NCBI RefSeq assembly: GCF_014205135.1
Contig: NZ_JACHMY010000001.1
Location: forward strand, 8,556,001-8,620,000
DNA length: 64,000 nt
Direction of reading: 5' to 3'
Origin: Kribbella italica
GTDB lineage: Bacteria > Actinomycetota > Actinomycetes > Propionibacteriales > Kribbellaceae
Each line of letters opens with the position of its first letter. The first letter of the stretch is position 1. The notes beneath the pieces are model-generated. The model did no database searches. It had not been told where the DNA came from and was given only the letters and a program-made list of their open reading frames with translations. The position numbers were made by a program, and so were the translations under genes. Shown here in pieces: positions 26,112 through 34,253 of the stretch.

Positions 26112-27350
26112 CTACTCGTCTCCCACCAGGTCGTCCGCGGCGGCCACGACCTTGGCGATGGCGGCCGCGACCGCCCGCGTCCGCTGCTCACTGCCGAGCA
26201 GCGTTCGCTGGTTCAGCCAGATGGTGTCCTGCGACACGAGGTCCGCGTTGGGGCAGTCCGCGACCGGGTACGGCTGGCTCAACCGGCCGGCGATGTCCTT
26301 GCTCTCGGCAATCAGGGCGCCGTTGCGGTGCAGCGGCACGTACCCGCTGGAGACCTCCGCGAGCCCTTCGGCAGCGAGCGCACGCAAGGCGGCGTCGCGT
26401 CGTCCGGGTGCGGCCAGGGCGGGGATCCGCATCAGGAACAGGTGCCGGCCGTGGGCGGTCACCGCCGGGTCCTCGGGGGCGAGCAGCAGGCCGTCGACGT
26501 CGCCGAGGAGGGTCGTCAGCAGCGTCGCGTTGCGCTCCCGGATCTCTTGCAGGGCAGGGAAGCGGGCGAGTTGCGCCCGCAGTACGGCGCCCTGGAACTC
26601 GGTGAGGCGCAGGTTGAGGCCGACCGAGTCGTGCTGGTACCAGCCTCCACCGCGCACCCGGCCGACGTTGACGGTGGAGTAGACCGCGGCGGCCAGCGTC
26701 TCGTCGTCGGTGAGCACCACGCCGCCTTCGCCGGCGGTCATGTTCTTGCTGGTCTGGAAGCTGAACGTGCCGAGGTCACCGATCGCGCCGACCGGCCGGC
26801 CCTGGTACGCCGCTCCGATGGCCTGCGCGGCGTCCTCGACGATCGTCAGGCCGTGCCGTGCGCCGAGCGCGACGAACGCGTCCATCGCGGCGGGCCGCCC
26901 GGCCAGGTGAACGGGGACGACGGCCTTGGTGCGCTCGGTGACAGCCGCCTCGGTGGCGTCGGGGTCGAGCAGGTGCGTCAGCGGGTCGACGTCGGCGAAG
27001 ACGGGCACCGCCCCCATGAACAGGGCGGCCGACGCCGTCGCGATGAACGTGTACGGCGGCACGATGACCTCGTCGCCGACCCCGACCCCCGCGGCGCGCA
27101 GGGCGGCGGAGATGGCCAGCGTCCCGTTGGTCAGGCAGGTGCCGTGCGCCGCCTGCTGGTAGTCGGCGAACTCCCGCTCGAAGGTGGCGACGACATCGCC
27201 GTGGGTGCTGCCCCAGTTCCGCGAGGTCAGGACGTCCAGCAGTCCCTTCTCCTCGGCGTCGTCGTACGTCGGCCACTCCGGGGCCGGGTCGTCGGCCGGC
27301 ACGGCCGCCGGGCCGCCGTTGATCGCCAGGGCTGGGAAATCCGCGGGCAT
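26112..27350 (-). CDS. DegT/DnrJ/EryC1/StrS-family PLP aminotransferase
   Basis: 412 residues. PLP enzyme of the sugar/cyclitol aminotransferase family. Lys202 in FQTSKNMTAGEGG forms the internal aldimine and Asp173 in VEDAAQAIGA contacts the pyridine nitrogen. VPPYTFIATASAA is the family substrate segment. First gene of a three-gene operon with two Gfo/Idh enzymes; the stop is directly followed by the next start. It lies opposite a second DegT gene across a 104-base divergent region. In this setting it may remove, rather than add, an amino group. Confidence 0.92.
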   Translation of the reverse strand: MPADFPALAINGGPAAVPADDPAPEWPTYDDAEEKGLLDVLTSRNWGSTHGDVVATFEREFADYQQAAHGTCLTNGTLAISAALRAAGVGVGDEVIVPPYTFIATASAALFMGAVPVFADVDPLTHLLDPDATEAAVTERTKAVVPVHLAGRPAAMDAFVALGARHGLTIVEDAAQAIGAAYQGRPVGAIGDLGTFSFQTSKNMTAGEGGVVLTDDETLAAAVYSTVNVGRVRGGGWYQHDSVGLNLRLTEFQGAVLRAQLARFPALQEIRERNATLLTTLLGDVDGLLLAPEDPAVTAHGRHLFLMRIPALAAPGRRDAALRALAAEGLAEVSSGYVPLHRNGALIAESKDIAGRLSQPYPVADCPNADLVSQDTIWLNQRTLLGSEQRTRAVAAAIAKVVAAADDLVGDE

Positions 27351-27406
27351 GTCGGCACCTCATCTATTTCGGTCAACCGGATCTTGGATTACGTTACTGT
27401 AGAAAA

Positions 27407-27433
27407 CTCCGCCGGTCGAGAGTGCCGGCGGAG
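27407..27433. promoter_or_regulatory. Perfect hairpin between the two divergent DegT genes
   Basis: CTCCGCCGG (27407-27415), a 9-base loop and CCGGCGGAG (27425-27433). It lies 11 bases before the GGGAGGT ribosome site of the rightward DegT gene, within its probable leader. It could be an operator or an RNA attenuator. The neighbouring TTACGTTACTGTAG at 27389-27402 is A/T-rich and may hold the promoter. Confidence 0.4.
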
Positions 27434-27454
27434 ACCACCTGCTGGGAGGTCCTC

Positions 27455-28705
27455 GTGCCGCAACCATCCGCGCCGCTCGCACTCCAGGGCGGATCGCCAG
27501 TCCGGACCCGGCCGTTCCCGAGCGTCGGCAGCGCCGCCGGCCGCACCCTCGGCGACGAGGAGGTGGCCGCCGTCACCCGCGTGATCCGCAGCGGACAGCT
27601 CAACAGCACCGTCGGGACCGAGACGGCCGACCTCGAGCGGGAGTTCGCGCAGTACTACGGGATGCCGCACGCCGTGGCATCGTCGTCCGGTACGGCGGCG
27701 CTGCACCTGGCGGTCGCGGCCGTCGATCCCGACCCGGGTGACGAGATCATCACCACCGGCCTGTCCGACGCGGGCACCGTGCTGCCGATCCTCGCGCAGA
27801 ACGCGGTGCCGGTCTTCGCCGATGTCGACCCGCTGACCGGAAACCTCGACCCGGCCGCGGTCCGGGCCCTGATCACGCCGCGCACCAAGGCGATCATCGT
27901 CGTCCACCTCTTCGGTGTCCCGGCGCCGGTCGCCGAGCTGCGGGCGATCGCGGACGCCCACGGCCTGCTACTGATCGAGGACTGCGCCCAGGCTTACCTG
28001 ACGCGCTGCGCGCCGGACGGCGCCCTGGCCGGCACCGTCGGGCACCTGGGCTGCTTCAGCCTGCAGCAGTCCAAGCACATCACGGCCGGGGACGGTGGGC
28101 TCACCATCACCGCCGATCCCGCGCTGGCCCGCCGGGCCCGGCTGTTCGCCGACAAGGCCTGGCCGCGGGACACCGACGAGCGCACGCACCTCTTCCTCGG
28201 GCTCAACTACCGGATGACCGAGCTGCAGGCGGCCGTCGCGCGGGCCCAGCTCGGCAAGCTGGCCGGCGTCGTCGAGGACCGCCGCAAGAGCGCGGAGATC
28301 CTGACCGAGGCTGTCGCGCCGCTGGCCGGCCTGACCGCGGCGCTGGCTGCTGGTACGGCGTACTGGCAGTTTCCGGTCTTCGTCGACGAGGCAGTTGCCG
28401 GCAGCAACGGTCACCGGTACGGCGAGGCGCTCCGGGCCGAAGGGATCCCGGCCAACGGCGGGTACATCCAGCGGCCGCTGTACCTCACGCCGCTGTTCAC
28501 GGAGCAGCGGACGTACGGCATGTCGGGCTACCCGTTGACCCTGGCAACGGCCCCGAGCTACGCCGAGGGGTTGTGCCCGCGGACGGAGCAGCTGATCACC
28601 GGGGGTGGACTGCTGGTGATCTCGTGGAACGAGCGCTACACGGCCGACGACGTGGCGGACATCGCGGCGGCGCTCCGGAAGGTGCACGCCGCCTTCACCA
28701 GCTGA
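27455..28705 (+). CDS. DegT/DnrJ/EryC1/StrS-family PLP aminotransferase (second copy)
   Basis: 416 residues from the GTG at 27455, which has GGGAGGT 4 bases upstream; a longer frame from 27422 lacks such a site. Lys207 in LQQSKHITAGDGG and Asp176 in IEDCAQA are the cofactor residues. The substrate segment TTGLSDAGTVLPIL differs from the usual PPYTF, which suggests a different substrate from the divergent paralogue. It stands alone, followed by a strong terminator. Confidence 0.9.
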   Translation: MPQPSAPLALQGGSPVRTRPFPSVGSAAGRTLGDEEVAAVTRVIRSGQLNSTVGTETADLEREFAQYYGMPHAVASSSGTAALHLAVAAVDPDPGDEIITTGLSDAGTVLPILAQNAVPVFADVDPLTGNLDPAAVRALITPRTKAIIVVHLFGVPAPVAELRAIADAHGLLLIEDCAQAYLTRCAPDGALAGTVGHLGCFSLQQSKHITAGDGGLTITADPALARRARLFADKAWPRDTDERTHLFLGLNYRMTELQAAVARAQLGKLAGVVEDRRKSAEILTEAVAPLAGLTAALAAGTAYWQFPVFVDEAVAGSNGHRYGEALRAEGIPANGGYIQRPLYLTPLFTEQRTYGMSGYPLTLATAPSYAEGLCPRTEQLITGGGLLVISWNERYTADDVADIAAALRKVHAAFTS

Positions 28706-28715
28706 GGTGAGAAGA

Positions 28716-28744
28716 ACCGGCGCCGAGCCGAACTCGGCGCCGGT
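28716..28744. terminator. Bidirectional terminator between convergent genes
   Basis: Perfect 12-bp stem ACCGGCGCCGAG / CTCGGCGCCGGT around loop CCGAA. It lies between the stop of the rightward DegT gene (28705) and the stop of the convergent deacetylase-like gene (28751). Confidence 0.75.
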
Positions 28745-28750
28745 CGGGAC

Positions 28751-30568
28751 TCAACGAGACAGTGCCACGGTCCAGTTGTTGTCGCCGGCCACGAGATCCA
28801 CCTCGAGCTCGACGAAGTACCGGCCGTGCCTGGTGACCACGCGCGCGGACCCCTTGCCGTCGCGGACCACCGGCTCCGCGTTGGCGTCGAGGCCCGGCAG
28901 GGACAGCAGCACCGACGCGCTCGGGATCGCGTCCGCCGCCTGCGCCCGGACGACCCAGCCGTCCTGATCGGCAGAGGCCTCCGCGGACAGCGTGACACCG
29001 CGACGGCCGCGCTCCCAGGTGTTGATCTGGCGGCTCGTCCACCAGGGCATGCCGCGCCGCCGGGCCTCTTCGGCCACCGCGACGCATGCCGCGCGCGTCA
29101 GCGGACGCAGGTGCAGGTGCGGCCCGTGGAACAGGAAGTGGGCGACGCCGTGGACCGCTTCGGCGCCGTCGAGGATCACGTCGCGGACCGACTCGTGCCC
29201 GGCCCAGGCGAGGTCCTGGGTGTGCAACGGGAGGTTGAGGACGTCGAAGTACCGGTTGCCCTGCGTCGCGTCGGCGATCGGGAACGACACGTGTGCGGTA
29301 CCGAACAGGAAGCCGACACTGCCCTGCTTGCTGGGCCCGCGCGACTCGTCGATCTGCAGGCCGAGCCGTTCGCACCAGGTGTAGAACTCGGTCCAGCCCT
29401 CCCAGCGGGTGTAGTGGTTCTTGTTCGACACGATGTCCTCGGTGCCGGTCACGGCCTGGGCCCAGGCGTACTGCGCGCGGATCTGCGGCCAGCCCCAGGT
29501 GGCGAGGTCGGCGTCGCCCATCGCGTTGTAGTGCAGCGCGTTCTCGTGCCCGGCCGCGGTGATCGCCGCGAGGATGTCCGGCGAGTAGCCGCCGGGGAAC
29601 ACGTGGCACCAGGTGACCTCGACGTCGGCCGCGGCGAAGGCGTCGAGCGCCGCCTGGCCGTGCTCGTCGACGTTGCCGTCGGAGTCGTGCGACATGTGGG
29701 CGACGGCGGCGACCCCCGCGGGCCAGTAGCCGAGCCAGGGCACGACGGCGGCGGCGTGCTCGGCGGCCCACCACACGGTCTGCAGGAAGACCGAGCGCCA
29801 CAGGTCGGCGTGCGGCTGGTCGAACATCGGTACGGCGGACGGCGGGGGATAGGTGTGCTCGAACCGGCCGGTCAGCTCCGGCTCGCCCGGCGGCATCGCG
29901 CGGTCGTGCTCGAAGCTGAGCGCCATACCGTCCTCGCACTTGAGGATGCCGTCGTCGATGGGCGCGGTGCCGTCGGCCGCGGGCGCGCCGTCGGCGTCGA
30001 CGGTGTAGCCCTGCTGGATGCGGACGATGCTCTGCCAGACGTCGATGCCCAGCGTCACCGCAAGCCCCGCGTCGAGCCGGCGTAGTACGGCGGCCGGATG
30101 CGCGCCGGCCTCATCGGTGGGCTCCCACTGCGCGAGCACCTCGACGTCCTCGCCCGGCGTCAGCCGGACCCCGCCGACGGCGTGCAGGCCGACGTCCGGG
30201 CGTGAGGACCAGACGGGGCTGTCGAGGATCGTCACCTGGCCGTCGTCGACAGTGCCGCCGGCGGTGACCCCGGCGACGGCCGAGAGCGGACCCGGGTCGC
30301 CCACCACGACGAAGGTCCCGCCGGCGCGGACCCAGCGCTCGAAGCCGGGGCTCGCGGCCGGGTCGAGCGTCGGCGGTCCGGCGAAGACCAGGACGGCGAC
30401 GTCGTCGGGCGGGGTGGCTGCCTCGTCCGGCGTCAGCGACCGGAACGGAACCCGGGCGTGGCCGAGGACCTCGGTGACGTAGAGCCACCAGGCGTCAGCG
30501 CCACCTTCCTGGCTGCGCTGCGTCGCGGCATCGTCGATCACGACTGCTACGGCATGACGTGCGGGCAC
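28751..30568 (-). CDS. Large polysaccharide-deacetylase-like protein
   Basis: 605 residues from the GTG at 30568, which has an AGGAGGT site about 4 bases upstream. The N-terminal third (about 1-180) looks like a class I glutamine-amidotransferase/ThuA-type fold. The middle carries AHMSHDSDGN, which resembles the metal-binding first motif of NodB-type deacetylases, followed by VEVTWCHVFPGGYS and HENALHYN. A C-terminal beta domain follows. No signal peptide is seen. Within this island it may act on an N-acetylated or otherwise substituted sugar, but the assignment is tentative. Confidence 0.6.
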   Translation of the reverse strand: MPARHAVAVVIDDAATQRSQEGGADAWWLYVTEVLGHARVPFRSLTPDEAATPPDDVAVLVFAGPPTLDPAASPGFERWVRAGGTFVVVGDPGPLSAVAGVTAGGTVDDGQVTILDSPVWSSRPDVGLHAVGGVRLTPGEDVEVLAQWEPTDEAGAHPAAVLRRLDAGLAVTLGIDVWQSIVRIQQGYTVDADGAPAADGTAPIDDGILKCEDGMALSFEHDRAMPPGEPELTGRFEHTYPPPSAVPMFDQPHADLWRSVFLQTVWWAAEHAAAVVPWLGYWPAGVAAVAHMSHDSDGNVDEHGQAALDAFAAADVEVTWCHVFPGGYSPDILAAITAAGHENALHYNAMGDADLATWGWPQIRAQYAWAQAVTGTEDIVSNKNHYTRWEGWTEFYTWCERLGLQIDESRGPSKQGSVGFLFGTAHVSFPIADATQGNRYFDVLNLPLHTQDLAWAGHESVRDVILDGAEAVHGVAHFLFHGPHLHLRPLTRAACVAVAEEARRRGMPWWTSRQINTWERGRRGVTLSAEASADQDGWVVRAQAADAIPSASVLLSLPGLDANAEPVVRDGKGSARVVTRHGRYFVELEVDLVAGDNNWTVALSR

Positions 30569-30661
30569 AAGACCTCCTGCGATGGACGGCGTCCAGCCAC
30601 CCTGCCCCACCAGCCGGGAATATGGCAAGCACTAATCGGAGTTAGGGTCTGACCGCAATCG

Positions 30662-32023
30662 TCAGCGCGGGAGTTTCTCGACCAGGAGCTGGTACGGCCG
30701 CGGGGGCCGGCCGACCTTGCTCGAGTGCGACGGCGGCATCGGCCAGGCGAGCCCTTCGTCGACCAGCGTGTGCAGCGACCGCCGGGCGGTCCGCAGGGTC
30801 ACCCCGAGCAGCTCGGCGACCTTCTCGGCGTCGACGACGCGCTCGGTGTCGCCCAGAGCGTCCAGTCGCTCGGCCAGCCGGACGAGCACCTGCGCGCCCT
30901 TGGTGTCCGGTGCCGCCGCCGACCGCTCGGCAACGTGGGAGCGGTCGCCCGGGAGCTGCAGCACGGTGTCCCGCGGCCCGACGATGAACGCGGTCCGCCC
31001 GCCGTCCGCGGCGGCCTTGTCGACCGCCGACTGGGCGTTCACCTCGGCCTCACGGGTCGAGCGCCCGAGCCCGATGCCGATCTCCAGCAGGATGCCGAGC
31101 TCCTCGTGGATCCGGCCGAGGAACGGTGCCATCGACAGGTTGTTCGTGGCCAGGCGCAACGACCCCATCGTCATCACGATCAGGAAGCTGTGGTCGTCGC
31201 GGGGAACCACGGCCGCGTCCATCGGCCGGGCGTCGCGCAGCAGCTCCCGGTGCAGCGACAGCTTGAGCTCCTGGTACCAGTAGTTGCTGGGGCTCGCGTG
31301 GGCCGGCAGCGCCGAGCCTGGGACCTGGATGATCATCGTGACGATCCGCGACTCCTCGAGCTTGGCGCCACTGCCCATCAGGATCGCGGTGGTCAGCGCG
31401 TCGCGGATCGTCGTCGCCGACGGCGCCATCCGCAGGCAGGGGATGTCCGCCTTGCGCAGCGCGGCCTCGACGCTCGGGACCGTGGTGACGACACCGGTGG
31501 TCTTGCCCCGCTCGTACAGCTTGCGGTGGAAGTCGAAGAACCTGTCCGCCGACTCCGGGCCGACGTACTCGGTCAGCCGGACGCCGGCGACCTTCACGCC
31601 GATCTCCTCGTAGGCGTGCTGCAGGTCGCGCTGCGAGATGGTGTCGACGCTGATCCGCGCCGGGTCGAACACGTTCTCCAGCACCCCGCGGAGCAGGGTC
31701 GAGAACAGTGCGGGCCCGCCGGAGGGCACGTACGTCGCCGGAACGGGCAGCTGACCCGCGGCCAGGGCCATGTCGTACGGGAGCGGACCGGCGAACAGGC
31801 AGACGTCGACGCGGGACGCGATCCGGCTCGCCTGGGCGTGCGCGTCGTGCTCGTCGTCGTACACCGCGGTCACCAGCCGCAGCGACGGGTTGTCGAGCTC
31901 GCGGGCCAGGGCCATCGTCCGGTGGACGATCTGCTCGGCGCCGATCACGCCGACCGTGACCTCCTCGTGGGCTGAAGGCATGATCAGGGATTTCGGCTGG
32001 CCGCTAGGGAGAGAATCACGCAC
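30662..32023 (-). CDS. Winged-helix regulator with PrpR-like sensor and degenerate GGDEF-like domain
   Basis: 453 residues. The N-terminal half (TVGVIGAEQIVHRTMALA, then DVCLFAGPLPYDMALA) resembles a PrpR-type or periplasmic-binding-like sensor. The middle (HSFLIVMTMGSLRLATNN, then LLEIGIGLGRSTREA) looks like the degenerate GGDEF-like domain of PucR/CdaR-type regulators. The C-terminus (VAELLGVTLRTARRSLHTLV) is a winged helix. It is probably the pathway regulator of the island, as it is divergent from the epimerase/aldolase operon. The start is uncertain: GTG 32023 or ATG 31981. Confidence 0.7.
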   Translation of the reverse strand: MRDSLPSGQPKSLIMPSAHEEVTVGVIGAEQIVHRTMALARELDNPSLRLVTAVYDDEHDAHAQASRIASRVDVCLFAGPLPYDMALAAGQLPVPATYVPSGGPALFSTLLRGVLENVFDPARISVDTISQRDLQHAYEEIGVKVAGVRLTEYVGPESADRFFDFHRKLYERGKTTGVVTTVPSVEAALRKADIPCLRMAPSATTIRDALTTAILMGSGAKLEESRIVTMIIQVPGSALPAHASPSNYWYQELKLSLHRELLRDARPMDAAVVPRDDHSFLIVMTMGSLRLATNNLSMAPFLGRIHEELGILLEIGIGLGRSTREAEVNAQSAVDKAAADGGRTAFIVGPRDTVLQLPGDRSHVAERSAAAPDTKGAQVLVRLAERLDALGDTERVVDAEKVAELLGVTLRTARRSLHTLVDEGLAWPMPPSHSSKVGRPPRPYQLLVEKLPR

Positions 32024-32118
32024 CTATATTAGCGTCCGCGCACTCCGGGACGCCTGCTACCGCGCGGCTGCGCGTCCCGGCGGTTACGACCGGCCGGTCG
32101 TCGAGGATTGACGGACAG

Positions 32119-32136
32119 CCGTAATGGCAGTTACGG
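32119..32136. promoter_or_regulatory. Inverted repeat between the regulator and the epimerase operon
   Basis: CCGTAA, six bases, TTACGG: a perfect repeat 37 bases before the epimerase start and in the 149-base divergent region of the regulator. A related CTAA-N6-TTAG occurs at 30632-30645 before the deacetylase-like gene, and TTACGG occurs at 18494-18499 before the opp operon. It may be the binding site of the 30662-32023 regulator. Confidence 0.45.
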
Positions 32137-32172
32137 TCGCCCGGTATTAGACCTACCAGGGCAGGAGCATGC

Positions 32173-33189
32173 GTGCGCACTGTGGCTGAGCTCGAGGAGC
32201 GGCTGTCCGTCCCCCGTCCGGAACTCGTGGCGGACATCGGCAAGCTGGAGGGCGACCTCGTCGTCCTGGGAGCGGGGGGCAAGTTGGGGCCGAGCCTGGT
32301 CCGGCTCGCCCTGCGGGCGGTCGAGGCCGCCGGCGTACCGACGAAGGTCACCGCGGTCTCGCGGTTCACCGAGCCGGGGCTGGCGGACTCCCTGCGGGCG
32401 GCCGGCGCGGAGGTGCACGTCGCCGACATCTCCTCCGACGCCGAGCTGGCCACGGTCCCGGATGCGGCCAACGTGGTGTACCTGGTCGGCGCGAAGTTCG
32501 GTACGGCGGGCCGCGAGCACGCCACCTGGGCCACCAACACCTACCTGCCCGGCCGGGTCGCCGCGCGCTTCCCGGACGCGCGCATCGTGGCCTTGTCGAC
32601 CGGCAACGTCTACCCGTTCGTCCCGGTCGGCAGCGGGGGTGCCGTCGAGGACTCCCCGCTCGAACCGGTCGGCGAGTACGCGATGTCGTGCCTCGGCCGC
32701 GAACGGATCCTGGCCGACGCGAGCGACCGGAACGGCACTCCCGTCGCGTTGATCCGGCTCAACTACGCGGTCGAGATGCGGTACGGCGTACTGCTCGACA
32801 TCGCGTCGGCGGTCTGGCACGGCGAGCCGGTCGACGTCACGACCGGTCACGCCAACGTCGTCTGGCAGGGCTACTCCAACGAGGTGACGCTGCGCGCGCT
32901 GCACCACGCGGCCAGCCCGCCGTTCGTCCTCAACGTGACCGGTCCGGAGACCGTCTCGGTGCGTCAGCTGGCCGAGCGGTTCGGGCAGATTCTCGAGCAG
33001 GACCCGATCGTCACCGGCACCGAGCTGCCCACCGCCCTGCTCTCGAACGCCTCGAAGTGCCACCAGCTCTTCGGCTACCCCGACGAGACGCTGGGCGCGA
33101 TGATCGACGACGTCGCGGCGTGGGTCAGCGCCGGTCTGCCGCGGCACGGCAAGCCGACCAAGTTCCAGCGCCGCGACGGCAGGTTCTGA
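32173..33189 (+). CDS. NAD-dependent epimerase/dehydratase-family (extended SDR) protein
   Basis: 338 residues. VVLGAGGKLGPSLVRLAL is the dinucleotide-binding glycine motif. The active-site region has ALSTGNVYPF with the Ser/Thr, while the usual YxxxK appears as YAMSCLGRE, so the Lys is missing. This suggests an altered reaction or a non-classical family member. The C-terminal VLNVTGPETVSVRQLAERFG is typical of extended SDRs. It overlaps the next gene by one base (TGATG). The likely role is sugar or cyclitol processing. Confidence 0.85.
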   Translation: MRTVAELEERLSVPRPELVADIGKLEGDLVVLGAGGKLGPSLVRLALRAVEAAGVPTKVTAVSRFTEPGLADSLRAAGAEVHVADISSDAELATVPDAANVVYLVGAKFGTAGREHATWATNTYLPGRVAARFPDARIVALSTGNVYPFVPVGSGGAVEDSPLEPVGEYAMSCLGRERILADASDRNGTPVALIRLNYAVEMRYGVLLDIASAVWHGEPVDVTTGHANVVWQGYSNEVTLRALHHAASPPFVLNVTGPETVSVRQLAERFGQILEQDPIVTGTELPTALLSNASKCHQLFGYPDETLGAMIDDVAAWVSAGLPRHGKPTKFQRRDGRF

Positions 33190-34238
33190 TGACGAGCGAC
33201 GAAGCTCTCAAGCGCTTCCATGACGGGTGCGTCATCCCGGCCCACCCGTTGGCGCTCGACGCGGACCTCCGCCTGGACGAACGACGCCAGCGCGCGCTGA
33301 GCCGCTATTACCTGGAGGCCGGCGCGGGAGGACTGGCGGTCGCGGTCCATACGACCCAGTTCGCCTTGCACGAGCCCGGTCGCGGTCTGCTGGCACCGGT
33401 CCTCGGCCTGGCGGCGGAGGTCGCCCGCGAGTACCCGGATGACTCGCCGGTCCTGGTGGCCGGCATCACCGGGCCGACGGCGCAGGCCGTTCAGGAGGCT
33501 GAGCTGGCGGCCGAGCTGGGGTACCACCTGGCACTGCTCACGCCGTACGACGCCGGCGACAACAGTGAGGACGCCTTGCTGGACCGGGCCCGGGCCGTGG
33601 GCGAGGTGCTGCCGGTGATCGGCTTCTACCTGCAGCCGGCGGTCGGCGGCCGCGTGCTGTCGCGGGACTTCTGGCGCCGGCTGGCCGCACTCGACTGTGT
33701 CGCCGGGATCAAGGTCGCGCCGTTCGACCGGTACGCGACGCTCGACGTCGTGCTCGGCGTCCGGGAGTCCGGGCGGGCCGACCGGATCGCGCTCTACACG
33801 GGGAACGACGACCACATCGTGCTCGACCTGATCACGTCGTTCCGCTCGCCGGGGGTCACCGAACCGGACCTCGCCTTCGTCGGCGGGCTGCTCGGCCAGT
33901 GGGCGGTCTGGGTGCGCGGCGCGGTCGACGTACTGAACGATGCCGAGCTGGCCCGTTCCGGTGACGACGAAGCCCTGCGCCGGCTGCTGACGATCGAGCC
34001 GGACCTGACCGACGCGAACTCCGCGGTCTTCGACGTGGCGAACGACTTCCACGGCTGTGTACCCGGCATTCACGAGGTGCTTCGCCGGCAGGGGCTGCTC
34101 GAGGGCCGCTGGTGTCTCGACCCGGGCGAGAACCTGTCGCCGGGCCAGATGGCCGAGATCGACCGCATCTGGGCGGCGTACCCGCATCTGCGCGACGACG
34201 ACTTCATCACCGCCAACGTCGACCGCTGGCTCGGTTAG
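33189..34238 (+). CDS. DapA-family (dihydrodipicolinate synthase-like) aldolase/lyase
   Basis: 349 residues, TIM-barrel Schiff-base lyase. Lys175 in VAGIKVAPFDRY is the expected imine-forming residue and Tyr147 in IGFYLQP matches the family's catalytic Tyr. The usual GTTGE pyruvate loop is replaced by AVHTTQF, so the substrate is unlikely to be plain pyruvate plus semialdehyde. It is coupled to the upstream epimerase. It would fit the carbon-carbon cleavage step of the island's pathway. The long C-terminal tail (about 300-349) is not typical of DapA. Confidence 0.85.
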   Translation: MTSDEALKRFHDGCVIPAHPLALDADLRLDERRQRALSRYYLEAGAGGLAVAVHTTQFALHEPGRGLLAPVLGLAAEVAREYPDDSPVLVAGITGPTAQAVQEAELAAELGYHLALLTPYDAGDNSEDALLDRARAVGEVLPVIGFYLQPAVGGRVLSRDFWRRLAALDCVAGIKVAPFDRYATLDVVLGVRESGRADRIALYTGNDDHIVLDLITSFRSPGVTEPDLAFVGGLLGQWAVWVRGAVDVLNDAELARSGDDEALRRLLTIEPDLTDANSAVFDVANDFHGCVPGIHEVLRRQGLLEGRWCLDPGENLSPGQMAEIDRIWAAYPHLRDDDFITANVDRWLG

Positions 34239-34253
34239 GGCGCGTCTCGCGGC

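Noticed and set aside
33205..33222. AAGCGCTT inside the start of the DapA-like gene, similar to the LacI operator core
   Set aside because: The flanks do not continue the palindrome and the site lies in coding sequence.
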